A DNA stretch of 64,000 nt from Takifugu bimaculatus (Eukaryota > Chordata > Actinopteri > Tetraodontiformes > Tetraodontidae), in NCBI GenBank assembly GCA_004026145.2, contig CP034985.2, forward strand, positions 5,107,481 through 5,171,480, in the 5' to 3' direction. Both the position numbers and the translations under genes were made by a program. How positions within the stretch are numbered: position 1 is the stretch's first letter; each line of letters starts with the position of its first letter. Positions 11,801 to 27,000 of the stretch are shown piece after piece. Under the pieces are notes generated by a model. It was not told the origin of the DNA. It ran no database searches and saw only the letters and a program-made list of their open reading frames with translations.

Positions 11801-14800
11801 GAATGTATATTTTTAATGCCCAGGTAACTTAGATGAAGGAAAGCTTGGGAGTTAGCAGAACTTACCCTTCCTTTTGAAGTACTTTATCACAGATTTTAAT
11901 GAGGTCCCAATAAACACCATGATTCCAGTATGACACAAATCTCTTCTTTACCCCCCAAAAAAGTGCTACAAATCCCCAAAACACATAAAAAGTCAAGATG
12001 AAGGGCTCCCTTCATCGGCTCGCATTCTGACGGCACGTCCGTACGCAGGTTGCGTGTGCATGTGTGTCCTGCCTCGCTCTCTAAACACATGCACAAGGTC
12101 CAACAACACTCCCCCCGTCCACAGCAGCGCCGCTCCTCCCTCAGGCAGTTCAGTGCCTCCACACACACACACACACACGCACACACACGCACGCAGCAGG
12201 AGGTGCTGGACCAGCCCCTCTGTTCCTCGGTGGCTTTGGTTACCAAGGAGTTCTGGCTGCCTCCCCTCACTTCTCATCAGTCTGTTCTCTCGTATCAGTC
12301 TTTCTCTCCACACACTCATCACAGATTAGAGCTCAAAGTCATCCGGGGGCTCCAACGTGCTGTAATTTTGCTGCCAGAGACAGTTTCTATTTCATTCAGC
12401 CATTCTTTAATCCCTTTATTGCTCTCAGTATGTTTGTAGACTTTGGAAATATTGCTGCATTTATCATTGTTTCTTATTTTTCTTTATGCTGAATGGAGCC
12501 CTGCTTATCGCTGCGCTCCTCCCCAGCGGACCCCTGCATGCAAACGGCCACAGAACCAGCGTCACATGAATATGGATCACATGAAATCCTTCCTTTGTCC
12601 AGTCTGCTCACAATATATCACACAAGAGGGGAGAGGTGCCCCCTCCTTTTGTGACCGTATTTCTTTTCAGTGGCTGACGGGTTGTGGGGGGGGGGCTGAA
12701 TGTGTCTGCAAATGATCCCTGAATTTGTGGTTAAAGAGTCACACATGCACGCGCGTCATCTGAACCTTTCCACTGTGGCTAAAGTCTGTTTGCCAGTAGT
12801 GGGTCCACATGATTAGGAAATTCTATTTACTTTAACCTGTATTTGGGCAGACAGGAAACCGGCTCGGTGCTACAGTTTAAAACACACCGCCTCGCTGGAA
12901 TTTAACTCGATAGTGTAAGGAAGACACTAGTTTCCGACTTTCATCAGGGTTTGGATCTTCGTGCCAACCTTCAGTTACCAGCAGTGGTGCTGGGGTAGCA
13001 GATAAGGAGCATGAAGAAAGCGGAACAACAGGCAAATGGCAGCTTTAGCCCAATGGGCTCTGAGCTGGAGCGCCACATTTACAGGTCCTGCTGGAGGTGA
13101 CATGTGTAGCATAGATCAGATTTCTGCACCAACACCCCCCTGCAATTCATTACTGTACATTGTGAAACACCCAATGCTGGTGGAAATATCTCCAAATTTG
13201 CAGCCATCTTATAACCTCAGCAATGTTAAACTATGACTGGGAAAAAAGTTCTCAGCGTGAAGCAAAAAGCATTCATTTCTGTCAGTTGTGACAGACGAGA
13301 CACACGTGGCCCAAACGAGGAGAGGAAGTGCAGGTTTGTCTCAGGTCATGAATGGAAGCGTTGCTCTGTGCCGTGGCAGTAGTATCCCGGACTGTCTGGC
13401 ATGTGTACAGTATTAGGATCATTAAATCTGATGCAACCACTCATTAAAGAGCCCCATTGTTCTCACGACAACACACACACGTGTGGGCTCAAGCATGTAG
13501 ACAGTGTGACAGACAGCCACGAGTCTATCTGCTGAAGGAGGGCTCTTAATCTAGGCCACCACTTGGATTAGGGCTATATGTCCATTCAGCCATACGTAGT
13601 CCAGCACTCGTTACCTCCCCCACTGACAGGACGTCCGGCCAAACAATATCAATCTTTTATGTTCAAACAGCGTATCGATGAAGTGGAACATATAAGAGGA
13701 AAAAGGCTCAACGCACCCTTCAAACTCACCCCCCCCCGCCTCTGTCCTGTATTAAAATCATCTCATGGGTAGCTCCACACGCCGAACATGGCAGGTCGTG
13801 GATTGTGTTTTCAACTTGGGCTTGGAGAGAGCTAAGCCTAAAGCTTTTAAACTCTACCTGATCCACGATCGACAGACCTCCTTCCCTTTTCTCTTTTGGC
13901 TTCTCCAGTCCAGACATGAATGCTTTCATGCCCGCTAATGTAATCTGCCCAGTATTGATTTGTACTCCCACTTTATTTATCTTTCTCCTGCACACGCTTG
14001 CTTTGGTTCAGACCTTGACAGATGGAGATAAGAAGGTAAAATGGAGTTGAGGATGGGTTTAGAGACTTATTCAGCCCCTAATACAAAAAAAAACATTAAA
14101 TATTTCCTTATTTTACTTGAATTGTATCACCAAAAAAGATATAAATTATTTAAAATGCCCAGAAACTGAATTATTTGTGTCCAGATGGCTCAAACAGGAA
14201 GTGCACCGTGAACGATAAAGTATGAATAAATGCACAGCTCTGTGCTTTTTCTTTCACTTTCCACTTCTCTCTCTTGTTTTTGTGAATGAAAATCTATAAT
14301 TTATAGTGTGTAGAGCAACATACATTTGGCGCCAAGTCCATTCATGTGTCCATACATCTTTGTGGAAGAGAGCTTAGCGCGAGCACTCAGTGGCTTCATC
14401 CAGCCTTCTGCATCAGGAGAGTTTGCTGATACGCATCTAAACACGACTGAGAGGGAAACGACTCTGCCCCGCACATAAAACAGCAGCTAAGCAAAGCAAA
14501 GCGAACTTCAAACTCACTCCTGAACAAACACGACTCGCTCTCGCACAACACACAAACTCACTGACGGCGAGGTGATGGAGCAGCTAGGCTGAACAAACAA
14601 CAGGGAGCAACTGGTTCCCCACCGGTAACGTTCCCAGCGTGGGGATCCTGCTCCTGCGCAACACCTGAACGGATAGCATTAAAGCCCAGACGACCTCTGG
14701 CTGACACCTTTTGGTGGCTTTTACATGTGCAAATTTGTGATTTTACAGCTGTTGGACGGACTTAGCAACGAAATTAGCTGCGTTTTTGGAGTGCATCCAT

Positions 14801-17612
14801 GTGCACCCTGGCCTTTTAGTTCCATTAAGGCAGCGCGGCCTCTCTACAGGCTGCTGCTCCTTTGAATTCCATGACAAAAGCCGAAGAAGTGACTCCCTGC
14901 AAACCTCGCCCAAGCACACCCACTCACCCTCCCCAATCTGTGTGTTCAGCCTTGATGTGGTGGCGTTCCAGTGTTGCATACCGACATAACCTCAAAAGTT
15001 TGTCAAAGTAAACAACTTTGAAAAAGATCGAACGGCATGAATGTGGAAGGAGGGGAAAGCCAAACAGATTCTCTGATCTGAGATAAGCGGCCGAGTGGCA
15101 AAGAGAAAATGTAGTGTGTGTGGGGACAAAAGAGACCAAGGAGAAGATAAAAGGAGCTGGGAGGAAAGCAGATGAAGGGGGAACAAAGAGAATGTGAGTA
15201 CTATCCATAGGTGGAGACGCAATAACAACACGCAGGCATGTATAAAAGCTCTGCGGTCTTGGCCGTCATGGCTCATTTTCTCTCCCTTAGCGCCTGACCC
15301 CAGCGGCCCCTGCCAGGACACTTTGAAACTTCAAGCTGGCAGAGGAGACAGAGGATAAAGGGAGGATGTAAGTCCCTGTTGTTTGAGCTTGAGGAAAGTC
15401 TAAAGTGGAGTCTTATCAGCAATGAAATAGATTTGTGTGGATGGATTCCTTCTGAATTGTCTTTTTGAAGCAAGACCTGAACAGAAACTAGGAAACGTTG
15501 TTATCTTCACCCCTCAGGAGTTCAGAGGTGGATACATTAGGAGGCAGCTCAGGGTCCTCAGAGCTTCCAGACAGGTCAGTAGTTTAGTTGCTAACGTGAG
15601 GCCCTTAATGTTGCTGTCAGATGGGATTTGTAGCTAACCACCCGTTTGCCCCCGGTGATAAGGTTTTAAATCCAACGTCACTTAATCCTGCTTGTTTGTC
15701 TACACCCCCTTTGGAGGTTTAGCACCATACGCTGAAAATGAAACCCTGCTGGTGAACAAAACACACGTGTAATTTGAGGATTTCCAGGCGATGTGCACTT
15801 AAACAGCCCACGAAACAAGATGCCAACGAGCCTGATCATCCTGTTACAGTTGTACCCTGAGTAAAATCACCTTCAAATTCTCCAGATTATTTCTCCATCT
15901 GGCTGCAGTGAAACATAAAGAAGCACCGTTGATGATGCCCTGATGTGCCATTACCGTCAGCCAAACTGTCTCCCCTCATATTGACTCCCAACCTTCTCTG
16001 ACTCCAGTGGCTCGCCAGATCAATAGCTGCAACCCATAAGTGTGTCTGCGTGCCTGGCCGGTGCTCGGACACCTGGATGACATCACACGCCGTTGTCATC
16101 TATGGGTGTTCATACAATTTTGCATGTGTGAATTTGTGCCTGCAGCTGTTTTTACACTCTGCTGCATTTATAAAACAGATGTATGGGGTTTCCATGAAGC
16201 CATTATTGTTTGTGACTGAGGTGAAGAGTCCTGCACCAATAGAAAAGAGTACATGTGCTTATAGTCAACACACAAGCCTGTAACGTGTTATCCTCAACTG
16301 CACACACAATTATGCAGACACACAGTGTTATGGTTGCTGCCATGTTAATACCTGCCCTACATTTCTACACCACCATGTGTCTTCTCGACTGAAGGTCTGT
16401 GTGTGTGTGTGTGTGTTCTTGTTCTTGTGTGTGATACATATCAAGTGCCGAAATACCCATTGCACTAGCAAAGTGAGGACATTTTTAGAAAGTCAGGACA
16501 TTTTGGATGGTCCTCAGAACTTTAAATAACTGCTCGATGATTAAGACATGGTTGTAGGGTTGAGGTTAGAATTGGGTTTTGGGTAGGCTTAGTTTAAGGG
16601 TTGGGGTTTGGCATTCAGCTGTGATGGTTAAGAGCTGGGTTTTATGTCTATAAAAGTCTCCACAAAGATACTCGTACGAGAGAGAGAGAGTTTGTGTGTG
16701 TGTGCTTGTGTGTGTGCGCGCTCAATACCAAGACTCACACATAAAAGTCAGAACTGTCTTAAAGAATCATTTCAGTAGTAAGTATCGTGGCTGAGCAACA
16801 TCATCAGGGAACCATGGACAGCAGAGGTGATGAATCCTGTTATTTATTGGGCGTAAAAGTGTGCTCGGCTCCCGCTTCTCTGATTTAGACACACTGACTG
16901 ACCGAGTTAATTTGGGTTAAGTGCCTCCGGTAGCTCGAGGGCACAGAACAACAAGCCACCTGGGGCTGGTCTGCATCACAGCATGATTGGTAATAATGTG
17001 TGTCTATGTGTATATAAGAGAATATCGGGCAGGGGTCCTAACAGGAAGTGGGTTACACTCACAATGTGTGCACTGTGCGTTTATCTGCAGTCATGCTTCA
17101 TTGGAGCAAAACTGAGACGAGTCTTTTTGACCCACTTCTCTCACCGCACCTCAGGTTTCATCACCACCAACACACAAAACCCACACATCTCATCAACAAT
17201 CAATAACACAACAGCTGACCAGTGACAATAAATACAGGAAGTGAGCAAGACTATCAGCCTGGAGGCGAGAGGTTAAAGTAAAAATGAGACGCAGCTTTTA
17301 ATTGGGTTTACGAGCACTGTACGACTGACCCAATATGACCCTAATGAAATCTCATATCACAAAAGTGTGATGTCATAAGATCATAAAGTAACATGTGGTA
17401 AGAAATCTGACTGTTGTTTTACAATCTTTTACCAGAACTATAAAAAACAATCATCATATGCCTAATTACAACTCGTCATTTCCTTAACATTGTGTAATCA
17501 ATGAATAAAGACATGGTTAGAATGTATCATATGTTCCAGGATGATGTGGATCAGTAAAACGCAGTGGGATCAGATACACACACTCAGTGGTAGCATCATT
17601 TCATGTATCAAA

Positions 17613-17662
<50 letters not shown>

Positions 17663-20600
17663 CGCACGCACACAAGGATGTGCTAAGTGCTTAGCTCCTC
17701 CATTGTTAATCCTGTGTTGAGTCTATGTCTGGGAGAAAAAAAACAGGACCCCCATCTGTACTCAACCATACTCCTTTCTCTCCTACCCCCTTCTTCCTTA
17801 ATAAGCCAGGACTTACCCCCCTCCCTTTTTTCCTCCAACCAGCCCTCCCCCTTCTGTCTCATTTGAGCAATAATGAAAGGATGGAAGCCTTAATAGAGAG
17901 AGAACTGTGCTGAATGTAGCCCGAATGTCCCAAAGGGAGCAAACCAGTTCCCTAATCAAATACCTTTTGAATCACTATTATTCCAAATTAAATTCCCTGT
18001 GACACCTCGTGCGTTTCTTTGTGCTGGGTTTTTTCCTGTCTGATGGGCAATTAATCAACATAAAGTAATAACACTGTAATCAGGCTAGTGACCAGTAATC
18101 CAGTACGTTTAGTGTTGCATAATTTGTTTTGATGCGTGTCAAAATTTATTTTACATTCCAAGCCTGACCACAGACGAGAGTGGAAACCATGACCTGCACC
18201 ATCAGTCTGTGTTTTACTGCCTCCTGGTGGTCAGAGTAATAATAACACTGCGGGCCAATACATGCGTACGGGGGTTTCATTTTGAACTTGTGCTGCTATA
18301 AACAGTTAAAATTAAAAGGCAGCCACCACTGTAGACCCCGTTAACAAAGTAAAGAGAATAGAAGGGGATCTTTGGATTGTAGAAAACCCTCAGTGGTTTT
18401 CTGAACTAATATCCCACTTAAGCCTGAACTAAAGTCACGACTTTAAACTGAGCATAAAAATGAATTAGGGTGGCATAAAAAACATGGCTAGATCAATAAC
18501 ATCCATGATTTAATTACTAATTTCGGATTATTGGCTTTTTTAAATGTCACGAATCTTAAACTTTAAGCAGACCAAACCTAGAGGAAGGAGCTTCACTATC
18601 ACATTTTTTCCTTAATAAATCTTGTAAATCATTAACTTCACGCAGAGTCATTTGCTGCGAATCAGTGAGCAGAATATTAGGAACACAACCCTGTGTACAG
18701 ATGGAGAACAAGCTGATCAGTTGAGCAAACGGGGTCAGAATCTGTAGAAAACCAGCCTGAAAAGCAGCATGAGGTGGAAAATCTCCCTGTGATAGCAGCT
18801 CATTAAAGAAATGAGCTGTGACTGCAGTCAGTGCTTAAACATATGTATCCTGCACCACAGCACAGTGGTTTAATACCCCTTTTAATGTGATCAAGACCGA
18901 GCAAACAGGAATCATTTATACAATAATAATACGAGCGTTATCATGTTGTAGTACACGTGAATAACCTGCAGGGGGCTCTTGTAACAAGGCTGCAGTAAAG
19001 TTAATTAAAGCTGGAAATAAACGCAAAATAATCTGAAGACGGTATTAATAAGTTAATTAAACATTTTTTTTGCAAAATCTCTCCTAACACATGTTTCTGT
19101 TGGTCTCAACCATTATCTGGATTTTACATTCTGGTGTGAGAATTGCCACATTAAGTAAAATTCCATAGTAAACATATGGGACCCCAAGCTGTCCTCACAC
19201 CTGATCCCTCTGTTCTCTGAATCAATCTGGAGCCATTTGATTTCATTACAATGGAAAACAAGGGCTATATTGACAAATCATGTGGTTAAACTGACAAGAA
19301 AAGCAAGAAAAACCTGACATCTCCGACACAAATGCGAAAAACAAGGTTATCTGCCCATTTGTGCCAGTGATTACTCTATTAGCTCTTGGCCTCATATGAT
19401 GGAGGAGTCGATCTCTGGACAGGCGTCACCTATTAGGCCTTTAACAAGCTGAGAGGTCTCCATCTGTTATGCACCTCTCCTGCTAGTAACTACTGATTAA
19501 CGTCCGCCTTCTCCATCTTCTAACTAATGTACAACTGAGACGCGGCTGCACACTTTAGTTCTGGGGAGCTGAATGAGTGAAGTGGCAGACATGCACTGCT
19601 CCACAAAAACACACACAGAAAAGATCAGTGAAAGAGGCTGGCACATCCAGGCAGATTCAAGAGAATCACATCCTTAACCCATTTTACAGCCCAGCGATCA
19701 CGGGTCAAACTCTGACCCCCTCATTCCTGAAAGTGTGCGGGTGTGTATGTGGCAGAGAAATCCCTTCTCTTCGCCATCTCATTAAGCAGTGTGTCGGGCT
19801 TTTTACTCCATTGTTCTCCCATCTCAGACCTGCTGGGGGGGGGGGGGGGGGTTGCACTCGCCGTTACTCCGCTGTGGTCGAGTGCAGCCTTGAATGAACA
19901 ACTATCAGAGCTCATTGTGTTGTCGTGAATACTGCTTTCAGAAAAGAATCAGGAAAGTGGAGAAATGGGGGTTAACATTACCATATATTGGAGAAATACA
20001 CTACAGTCTTAACATCCTAAAAAATCTCCCAGATATGAGGAGAGATTTCTAATCTATTCCAACCCGTCTCCACTGTCACAGTTGCATTATCCTAAGAGGA
20101 CTTCCCCTCATAAATGCAGTCGATCCATTTCATTTAGCCTGATGTAGCCGCCCTTGCCCGGCCTCCCTCAGGTGCTCTTCCCCTGGGTGCTGTTGGTGCT
20201 GAGCGGTTAATAACTGGATCCGCTGGCGTGGAACAGCTGCTCCACTGCCGAGCTAATATGACACATTAGGAGGAACACGGGAAAATGCAACAGTGATATT
20301 AAGTGCTGCTATTGGGAATGAAAGGATGATTTCTGCTGCAGCGTCGGGGAAAAAGCGTGCATAAAAATGCAAGTTGCTGCAAGTGCTCGTCTCCCTGGGA
20401 GAGTTTCTTAAATCTGGACTGACTCTAACATCAACAGGCCAAACTCCAATTTGGGCACATTAGTGTCTGACGTGCATCTGTTCAGTGGTGCATGAGGCAG
20501 AGTGACGGGGAGATTTATTCAACCTTCAGAGCCTGACAATACTGTACCCAGGGTGACATCTTGAGCTGTCATGGCATGTTAGCCAAAGCAGGCGTGAGGA

Positions 20601-23600
20601 CGGGACACTTTCATCCGGCAACATATTGTTCCACTAAACGCGCGTGAACTAGAGTTGCCTTACCAACACGCATGCAGAAGGACGCTAAGTTTTACCAGAG
20701 AGGAAACTCTGACATGATCCCGCAGATGATCTGATGCTCTCTGTCTCCCTGATGGCTCCTTTATGTAGTGACAGAGGTGAAAGTGGGTCACGTCTAGAAC
20801 CCAGTCAGTTCCATCAGCACTGCGTTGTCAGCTCTGCTACACTTCCCTGCCCGCATGCTTCATCACCTCCAGCTGCTATCTTTTGTCTACTGCTCCCAGG
20901 GGTTGCAACCCCGGGGAGCAACCCTGGGGAGCATCCGTGATCAGCACCCCCCCATCCACCTCCAAGCTAAAATGTGCAGAAACTAATGCTAAAACACGCG
21001 TTTTTAAAAGGGAACACGTTTACATGCAAACAAGAGGGTTAGTTAATATATCCCAAAGTTCCTTGGAGTCGAATAGCCACAATCTGGATGGGTTCTGCAC
21101 AGGACACCCAGCAACTGCAGTGGAAGCCCACTTGCACGCACACTGACAGATGGCACAGACCGCCAAGGTCCAAAGCGTTGGGATTCACCTGAACAGACAA
21201 AGCCCGCTGGAGCAGCTTCCACCTCGAGTGTCCTGGAGTATGCTCCATTCACACAGGGTTCAAGTGATTTTAGTTCACCAAAGAGCTGAGGTTTGTTTCT
21301 CCAACAGTTCTACATTCCCTGAACAGCAACGTGGTGTCACATTAAGTCTGGTAAGCTCTACAAAGAGGCTCAGAGAGGCATTGATATTACAATAAAGGCA
21401 AAAGCCTGGACAGAAACGTTGGTTTCTAATCTACTGTGATTACATTTTAAAGCTTTGAAATGTGGGAGTCAGGTGTGACAATGACATCATAGCACTAAGA
21501 TGTTGATCTAAATCAAAGTTACTAAAATCTCCTGATGAACAGGACAGGGATACGATCTCTCTATTCTCTACCTTTGCCATCCTGGTGCATTTTACCCGCT
21601 CCGCCTTTGAAAACTGGTCCCAGCAACGGTTTTGGGGTCCAGAGAGAGCTTGGCCTCTGGTGGACCTTTGACATGGAGAGTCGACGTTTGCGGAGGCAAC
21701 CCTCTGGCCTGGGCCTGGGTGAGGTCGGGTGCTGGTGGCTGTTCCCCATCTTCTTCTTGGTTTGGAAAGAGCAAAGAGTTCGTTTCTCTCCAGAGGGGAC
21801 TTCATAGCAGGCCTTGTCCCAGCAGCTGACCACCGGCTCCGGGGAGAGGCAGTGCACATATGTGATCATCCCCAGCTAAGACCTAACCCCCCTGACAACT
21901 GCCCTTACGCGCTCTATCCAGTACCAAAGCCCCCAACTCCGCCTTCTTGCAAAATCCTTACTGGCCAAACACTTGAGTGTATTGGAGGATGAGGAGGTGT
22001 TTCTTGGGTGGTGGGTCTGGCAAGCCTCCCCCTTGCTCCCAAACTCTTAAAAGGCTTCTCCTTCTATTTCTGGGGTGGCAGGATGAAGGTCTGTGCAACC
22101 CACAGGGGACCCAATCCCCCACCTCACTGTCTCCTCCTACTGTTTTTGTGCTTCCTCTCCCTCTTTCAGGGGGTCTTATTGGCTCGCATGGATTTTCATC
22201 ACAAAGGAAGGCCGTGCAGAGTGTCAGATTACAAGATTAAACTGCACAATAAATCTATGGAAAACTTTAGACGACTAAAAAAAAACAGCAACTCGCAACA
22301 ACATTCAAAGTCATTCAGAATCAAGAAAAAAAGACCAAAAACAGATGAAAAAATACTTCAGGGATGGCAAAAATGGGTAGGTTACTTTTTTTTTTACATC
22401 GATTTGTAATCATTCATCAGGAAAAATGGTGACCACAAAAAAAACAAGAGATAAAAAGAGGAAAGTTGCTGGTATCAGCCATCGTCCACTGTCCATGTGT
22501 CTGAGAAAGAGCACACCATCCACCCTCTCCTCAGCTACTCAACACTGCTGTTCTAATCCATAAACCCAGATTATCTGACCTCCAGGCCGCAGCCCTCCGA
22601 TTCTGACAGACGCACACGTAGATGCAACACAGATGGACACCAGGCGGCGGATAATTAACCGCATCACCTCCAGCGCTCAAACACGCGGATGTTCGGGAAG
22701 AAGCTGGCATGCTGTGCGTGCAGCTGGTGTATACCTGAGAGTGTAAAGTAAAGCTGCAAGGGTAAATGTTGACCTATTGCCCCAGGTTTACCCCGACTTC
22801 ACTCACTGCTACCAAGCACCTTGATGGCAACGCAGACCGGCTTTCTTGAGGTGAAGAGTGCCAATGTCTCCCTCTAGTGGCGGTAAAAAGAAAGGCCACA
22901 CAAATGTAGTTATTCTGCACAATATGTGAATACTGATTTTTACTCTTCTAAAAACACAAAAAATAGATGTTGGTCAACAATATTAAGAAGGTTTCTGTAT
23001 TTTTAATATAGCTGGTAACAGGTGAGCCTTTGTTTACATAGAGTTGTTTGTCTTTCCTGTGTATGTGGACACCACACAGTCCACAAGCCACAGGTTTCTG
23101 ACTTATGTTTAAATTATACAAACCTCCTTTGTGTCTAAATGTATCTTTTCTATGTGTGTGTGATTACTCTCTCTGGTGGATCTCTGTCTTTTTGCCACTG
23201 GGGGAAGCCAAAGCGGAAGGGTTGGGGGGAATGGACAATAGTAGCCATGGATACAGGTCAGTCTAAAAGGAGCCAGAGGAGCACCTGCATGTTAGGTTAG
23301 TCCTCCCCACGGTGAAGTCATCCACAGGGAGCGGGCCATTGTCTTTCCAGCATTGTTCTTGAAAACGACACATCTTAAAAACACAGCCAGATATCTCCAG
23401 CTTCTTTCTTAACTTCACATTTAAAGCAATTGGTTTTTTAAGCTCTTTGGAGAAGACCCAAGGATCACTGGACTGCATTCAGATGAGGACAGAAACCCAC
23501 TGAGGACACAACACATCTTACTCTCTGAAAGACTTGGATGGGTTTACAGCAAGTTTTGCTCCTAAAGCTCCTAAAGCTTAGTTTATTCACAGACACAAAC

Positions 23601-24004
23601 CTGCATGAATTGGGTTTAACGACCATGAGAGTTCAGCTACTAATTAGTTTCTATTTCAGTACTCGGTAATTACATTATAGCAGCTTGGCTATAAGTGAAG
23701 GGATGTATTCCTCAAACTATAACGCTGCAACAGTTTAGGTTTGTGTAATTATAATAATTATCTAATTTCTTTGCACAGATTACTTAGTTGGTTATGCACC
23801 GTTGAAAAAGCAACTTGGCAACTGAGCAATGTGCATGTTTAACAATGCAGATAACAAACTACAATCACCACAGTGTTATTCATAAAAGCCCCCAGTGTCC
23901 AAATTACGGTCTGATCCCATAATCCAAAGTGAAATGCTGTTAAAGAGTTGAGGTTAAATATAGTTTCAGACATACAGTTATGTGGGTCACCGTCCTGCAG
24001 GCGG

Positions 24005-24064
<60 letters not shown>

Positions 24065-27000
24065 GGTCTGATGTCTTCCCAAGAGCTTGTAAAATTCATA
24101 CATACACACATTCCTCGAACCATCCAGTTCACACATATGTGCCGGCCGCTTGTGCAGATACTGAGCAAATTAGAATCTCTCAGTTTATTTGTTCTATTTA
24201 TTCAGGGAGTAACAACTTCAAATGCTTTATTTTATCCATCCAACAGCCCAGAATCCAGAAGTTTAAGTATTTACAAATGGAAATCTAAGCTACCAATTGC
24301 CATAAATCCGGAGTCGTAGATGCTTTTAATGACGGCTGTCCTCATCTGAACAGATCGTCACTGACATTTGTTGATTAAATCAGCCCTATGAAACAATGTA
24401 TCACACACTGACTTAATTAAGCTACACTTTTTTGGAGCGGCATCATTCCAGGCTATTCCATGTAGACCAAGATCACACGTGCATGAAGCATCTGTGAATG
24501 GATGGAATCGCACATCTGCACTTCGTCTTTAAACTGCATTCCGCAATAAAACATCTGAGGCCGCCATGATGCTCACGCATCCAAGCGGTTGAAATCAAAG
24601 CAGGGAACTTTGCCTAACTCCGTTCCGCCCAGCCGACATTTTCGTCCAGCAGTTAGAGCACGAGCTGCCCTTAAATGACCACAAAACGGAGCAGAAAGGT
24701 TGATTTTCTGCATGTTTGCTCGCCAGGGTTTACGCTGGATAATGCTGCAGGAAACCTCTGGGCCTAAGCAGCAGTGAGGTTTGAACGTTCCTCAAGCTAA
24801 AGCCTGGCCGGTCCCCTCCGATGCCTCCTCACCCGCTGCAGCCAAGTGTAGAAATCACTTATGTAACCGAAAGCCACGCGTGGTCTGGCGAGCTAGCAAA
24901 GGGCTTGGACTGAATTGCTTGGCTTTACCATGGGGGGGGTTGGGGGTGGTCAAAACAGCTGGATGGAGGAACACGGGCTGAATGTGTGTCACATCTGCCC
25001 TACAGTTGGCAAGCAAGGGGGGCTTGCTTAAATCATAACATAAGTGTGTGCTCTGTAACTGGCAAGCGATGTGAAGTGGTAATCTACTGACTAGATCAAG
25101 TGTTTGATGTAATACACTGGATTCGGGTCATGTCAAGTTTTATAAAGTGGAAACCTGAACTGGTGGTTGTGTCTCACACAACCTGTAAAAAATGATACCA
25201 ATCAGCTGATTTATTCAAAGCGTGTCAGGCAATATCACGATATGGCGGATTACATCGCACAAACTGGAATTTCGCTCCGAAACAACTCCCACATCTGCTT
25301 CTTGCAATGTTCTGACCAGAGCCTGAGTGCAGAGACGCTAGCTGACAACATGAGTTACTGCGCAAAGCTGAAGAAATGGGATTTTACCACAAATAGTCGC
25401 AGTGTTGACTTTATATTATCTAATTTCTGCAAACCATAAATACAGAGGCTGCAGGGATGAGTCATTCATTTGGGAGATAAGAGCAGCCGGGATCGTTTAA
25501 TAAAACAAACCCAGCGCCGTTTTTCAGTTTGAAGCTCTATTGAACTTACCGCAAATTTGAAACCAAAAAAGATTTCCTGAATCTTATGGTGTAATTCAGG
25601 ATGTCTTCTGGCCGGAGCAACAGTAATTAAGGCTAAATTGAAGGTTACCCTGTGCTGCACAATCATGACGGAGGAAAAACAGGCATTTTTGCATAATTAT
25701 GGGAATTGTCAACATATTTCCTAATTCCATTGTGATTTAGAAATATTCATCCAAGAACCACATGGCTTGTAACACGGACGGCATTGTTCTGCACAAGATA
25801 GAAGCGAAACAGAGGTGGAATTCCTGAGCAACAGCCTGATACAGTTTAAAACAATAACCGCACGCCTTTATCAACGATACCCTGAAGATGAAGTCCGTGT
25901 TTGCAGGAGTCTCTGTAGACTGAGCCAGGCCACGAAACAAGAATAGCACAAGAACAGACAAAAGTCCAACATGAGGCTCCCCATAAAAGAGGAACAGATT
26001 TATTTTACTTCTCGTTTTCAGCCAAGTACCAGCTCGAGACATAGTCTCACTCAGCAGGACAAAAGCTGCTGCTGCGCCAGATGTTCCTGTGGACTCTGAC
26101 CCACACACACACACAGACGCTGGGTGAAATGCAAAACACAGTCACCAAAACCTGGAAGCTGCAGGGAGAAGTTCCACAGTGGTATCATTTTCTGCTTGGA
26201 TCCAGTCGAGAACAAAGCTGAGGAGTGATGAAAAGGCGAGAGGACGACAGGATTAAAGTCAGTGAACCAGAACCGGACAAAAGAGAGAAGAAGAAATGAT
26301 TAAAGAGGGGAAAAAACAGGAAGAAGGACATTGTGTGGAGGAAGCCACTGTGACACATTACTTCCACACAGAAGACAGAGATGGAGCTCAACTTTTCTTT
26401 GTCTCAGAGTTCGGGGGAAAAGTCCCACACTCACACCCTTCATGTAACACACACACACACACGCGCGCACACACACACTCACCTTTCAAACAGAACATGG
26501 CTCCTTTCTTTATTGCAACATTTATCCAACAGAAACAAGCGGCGGCTTCTTCTTCTTCACTCTCTTTTGCTCTCCTTCACCCCCCCTCTCCCTCTTCCTC
26601 CGCAGTGTTCGGCCAAAGCGTTTGAACACAGGAACACAAATCCCGACACACACTTGTGCTCCTCTCTCCCTGCTGCCTCTCGCCATCGCCCTCCCTCTCC
26701 CGCTCCCCTCACACACGCACAGAGTGGCAAGCGGCCAAATTCTACACAACGAAGAACCTGCTTAGTGACCCCCTGGTATTGCTCCACCTCTCCCTCTCTT
26801 CCTACATCTCCCCCATCTCTGAATATCTCTCTACCATGCTGACAACACCCCACCCAAAAAATAATAGAAATCAGTCTTAAGAGGCAATCTAAACCTCCTG
26901 TAGCTGCTATGAGACAGTTGAGCATCAGACAAACTATTTAAGAACATGAAGATATATTAGACTCTTATCAGGGCAGGGAACAAACACACGCACACCCCAA

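Noticed and set aside
12050..12439. Overlapping frames on both strands up to 129 codons
   Set aside because: Driven by CA repeats and pyrimidine-rich DNA; protein is low-complexity His/Thr/Ser with no splice or motif support.
23839..24319. Frames around the CA microsatellite
   Set aside because: Repetitive Thr-His and Val-Cys runs are a simple-repeat artefact.
25167..25439. 90-codon plus-strand frame
   Set aside because: Contains an ATGGCGGATTAC start-like context, but no recognisable domain, no splice partners and low GC typical of intron; length is within chance for 64 kb.
26381..26925. 153-codon plus and 122-codon minus frames
   Set aside because: Both arise from a CT/CA-rich tract; no conserved features.
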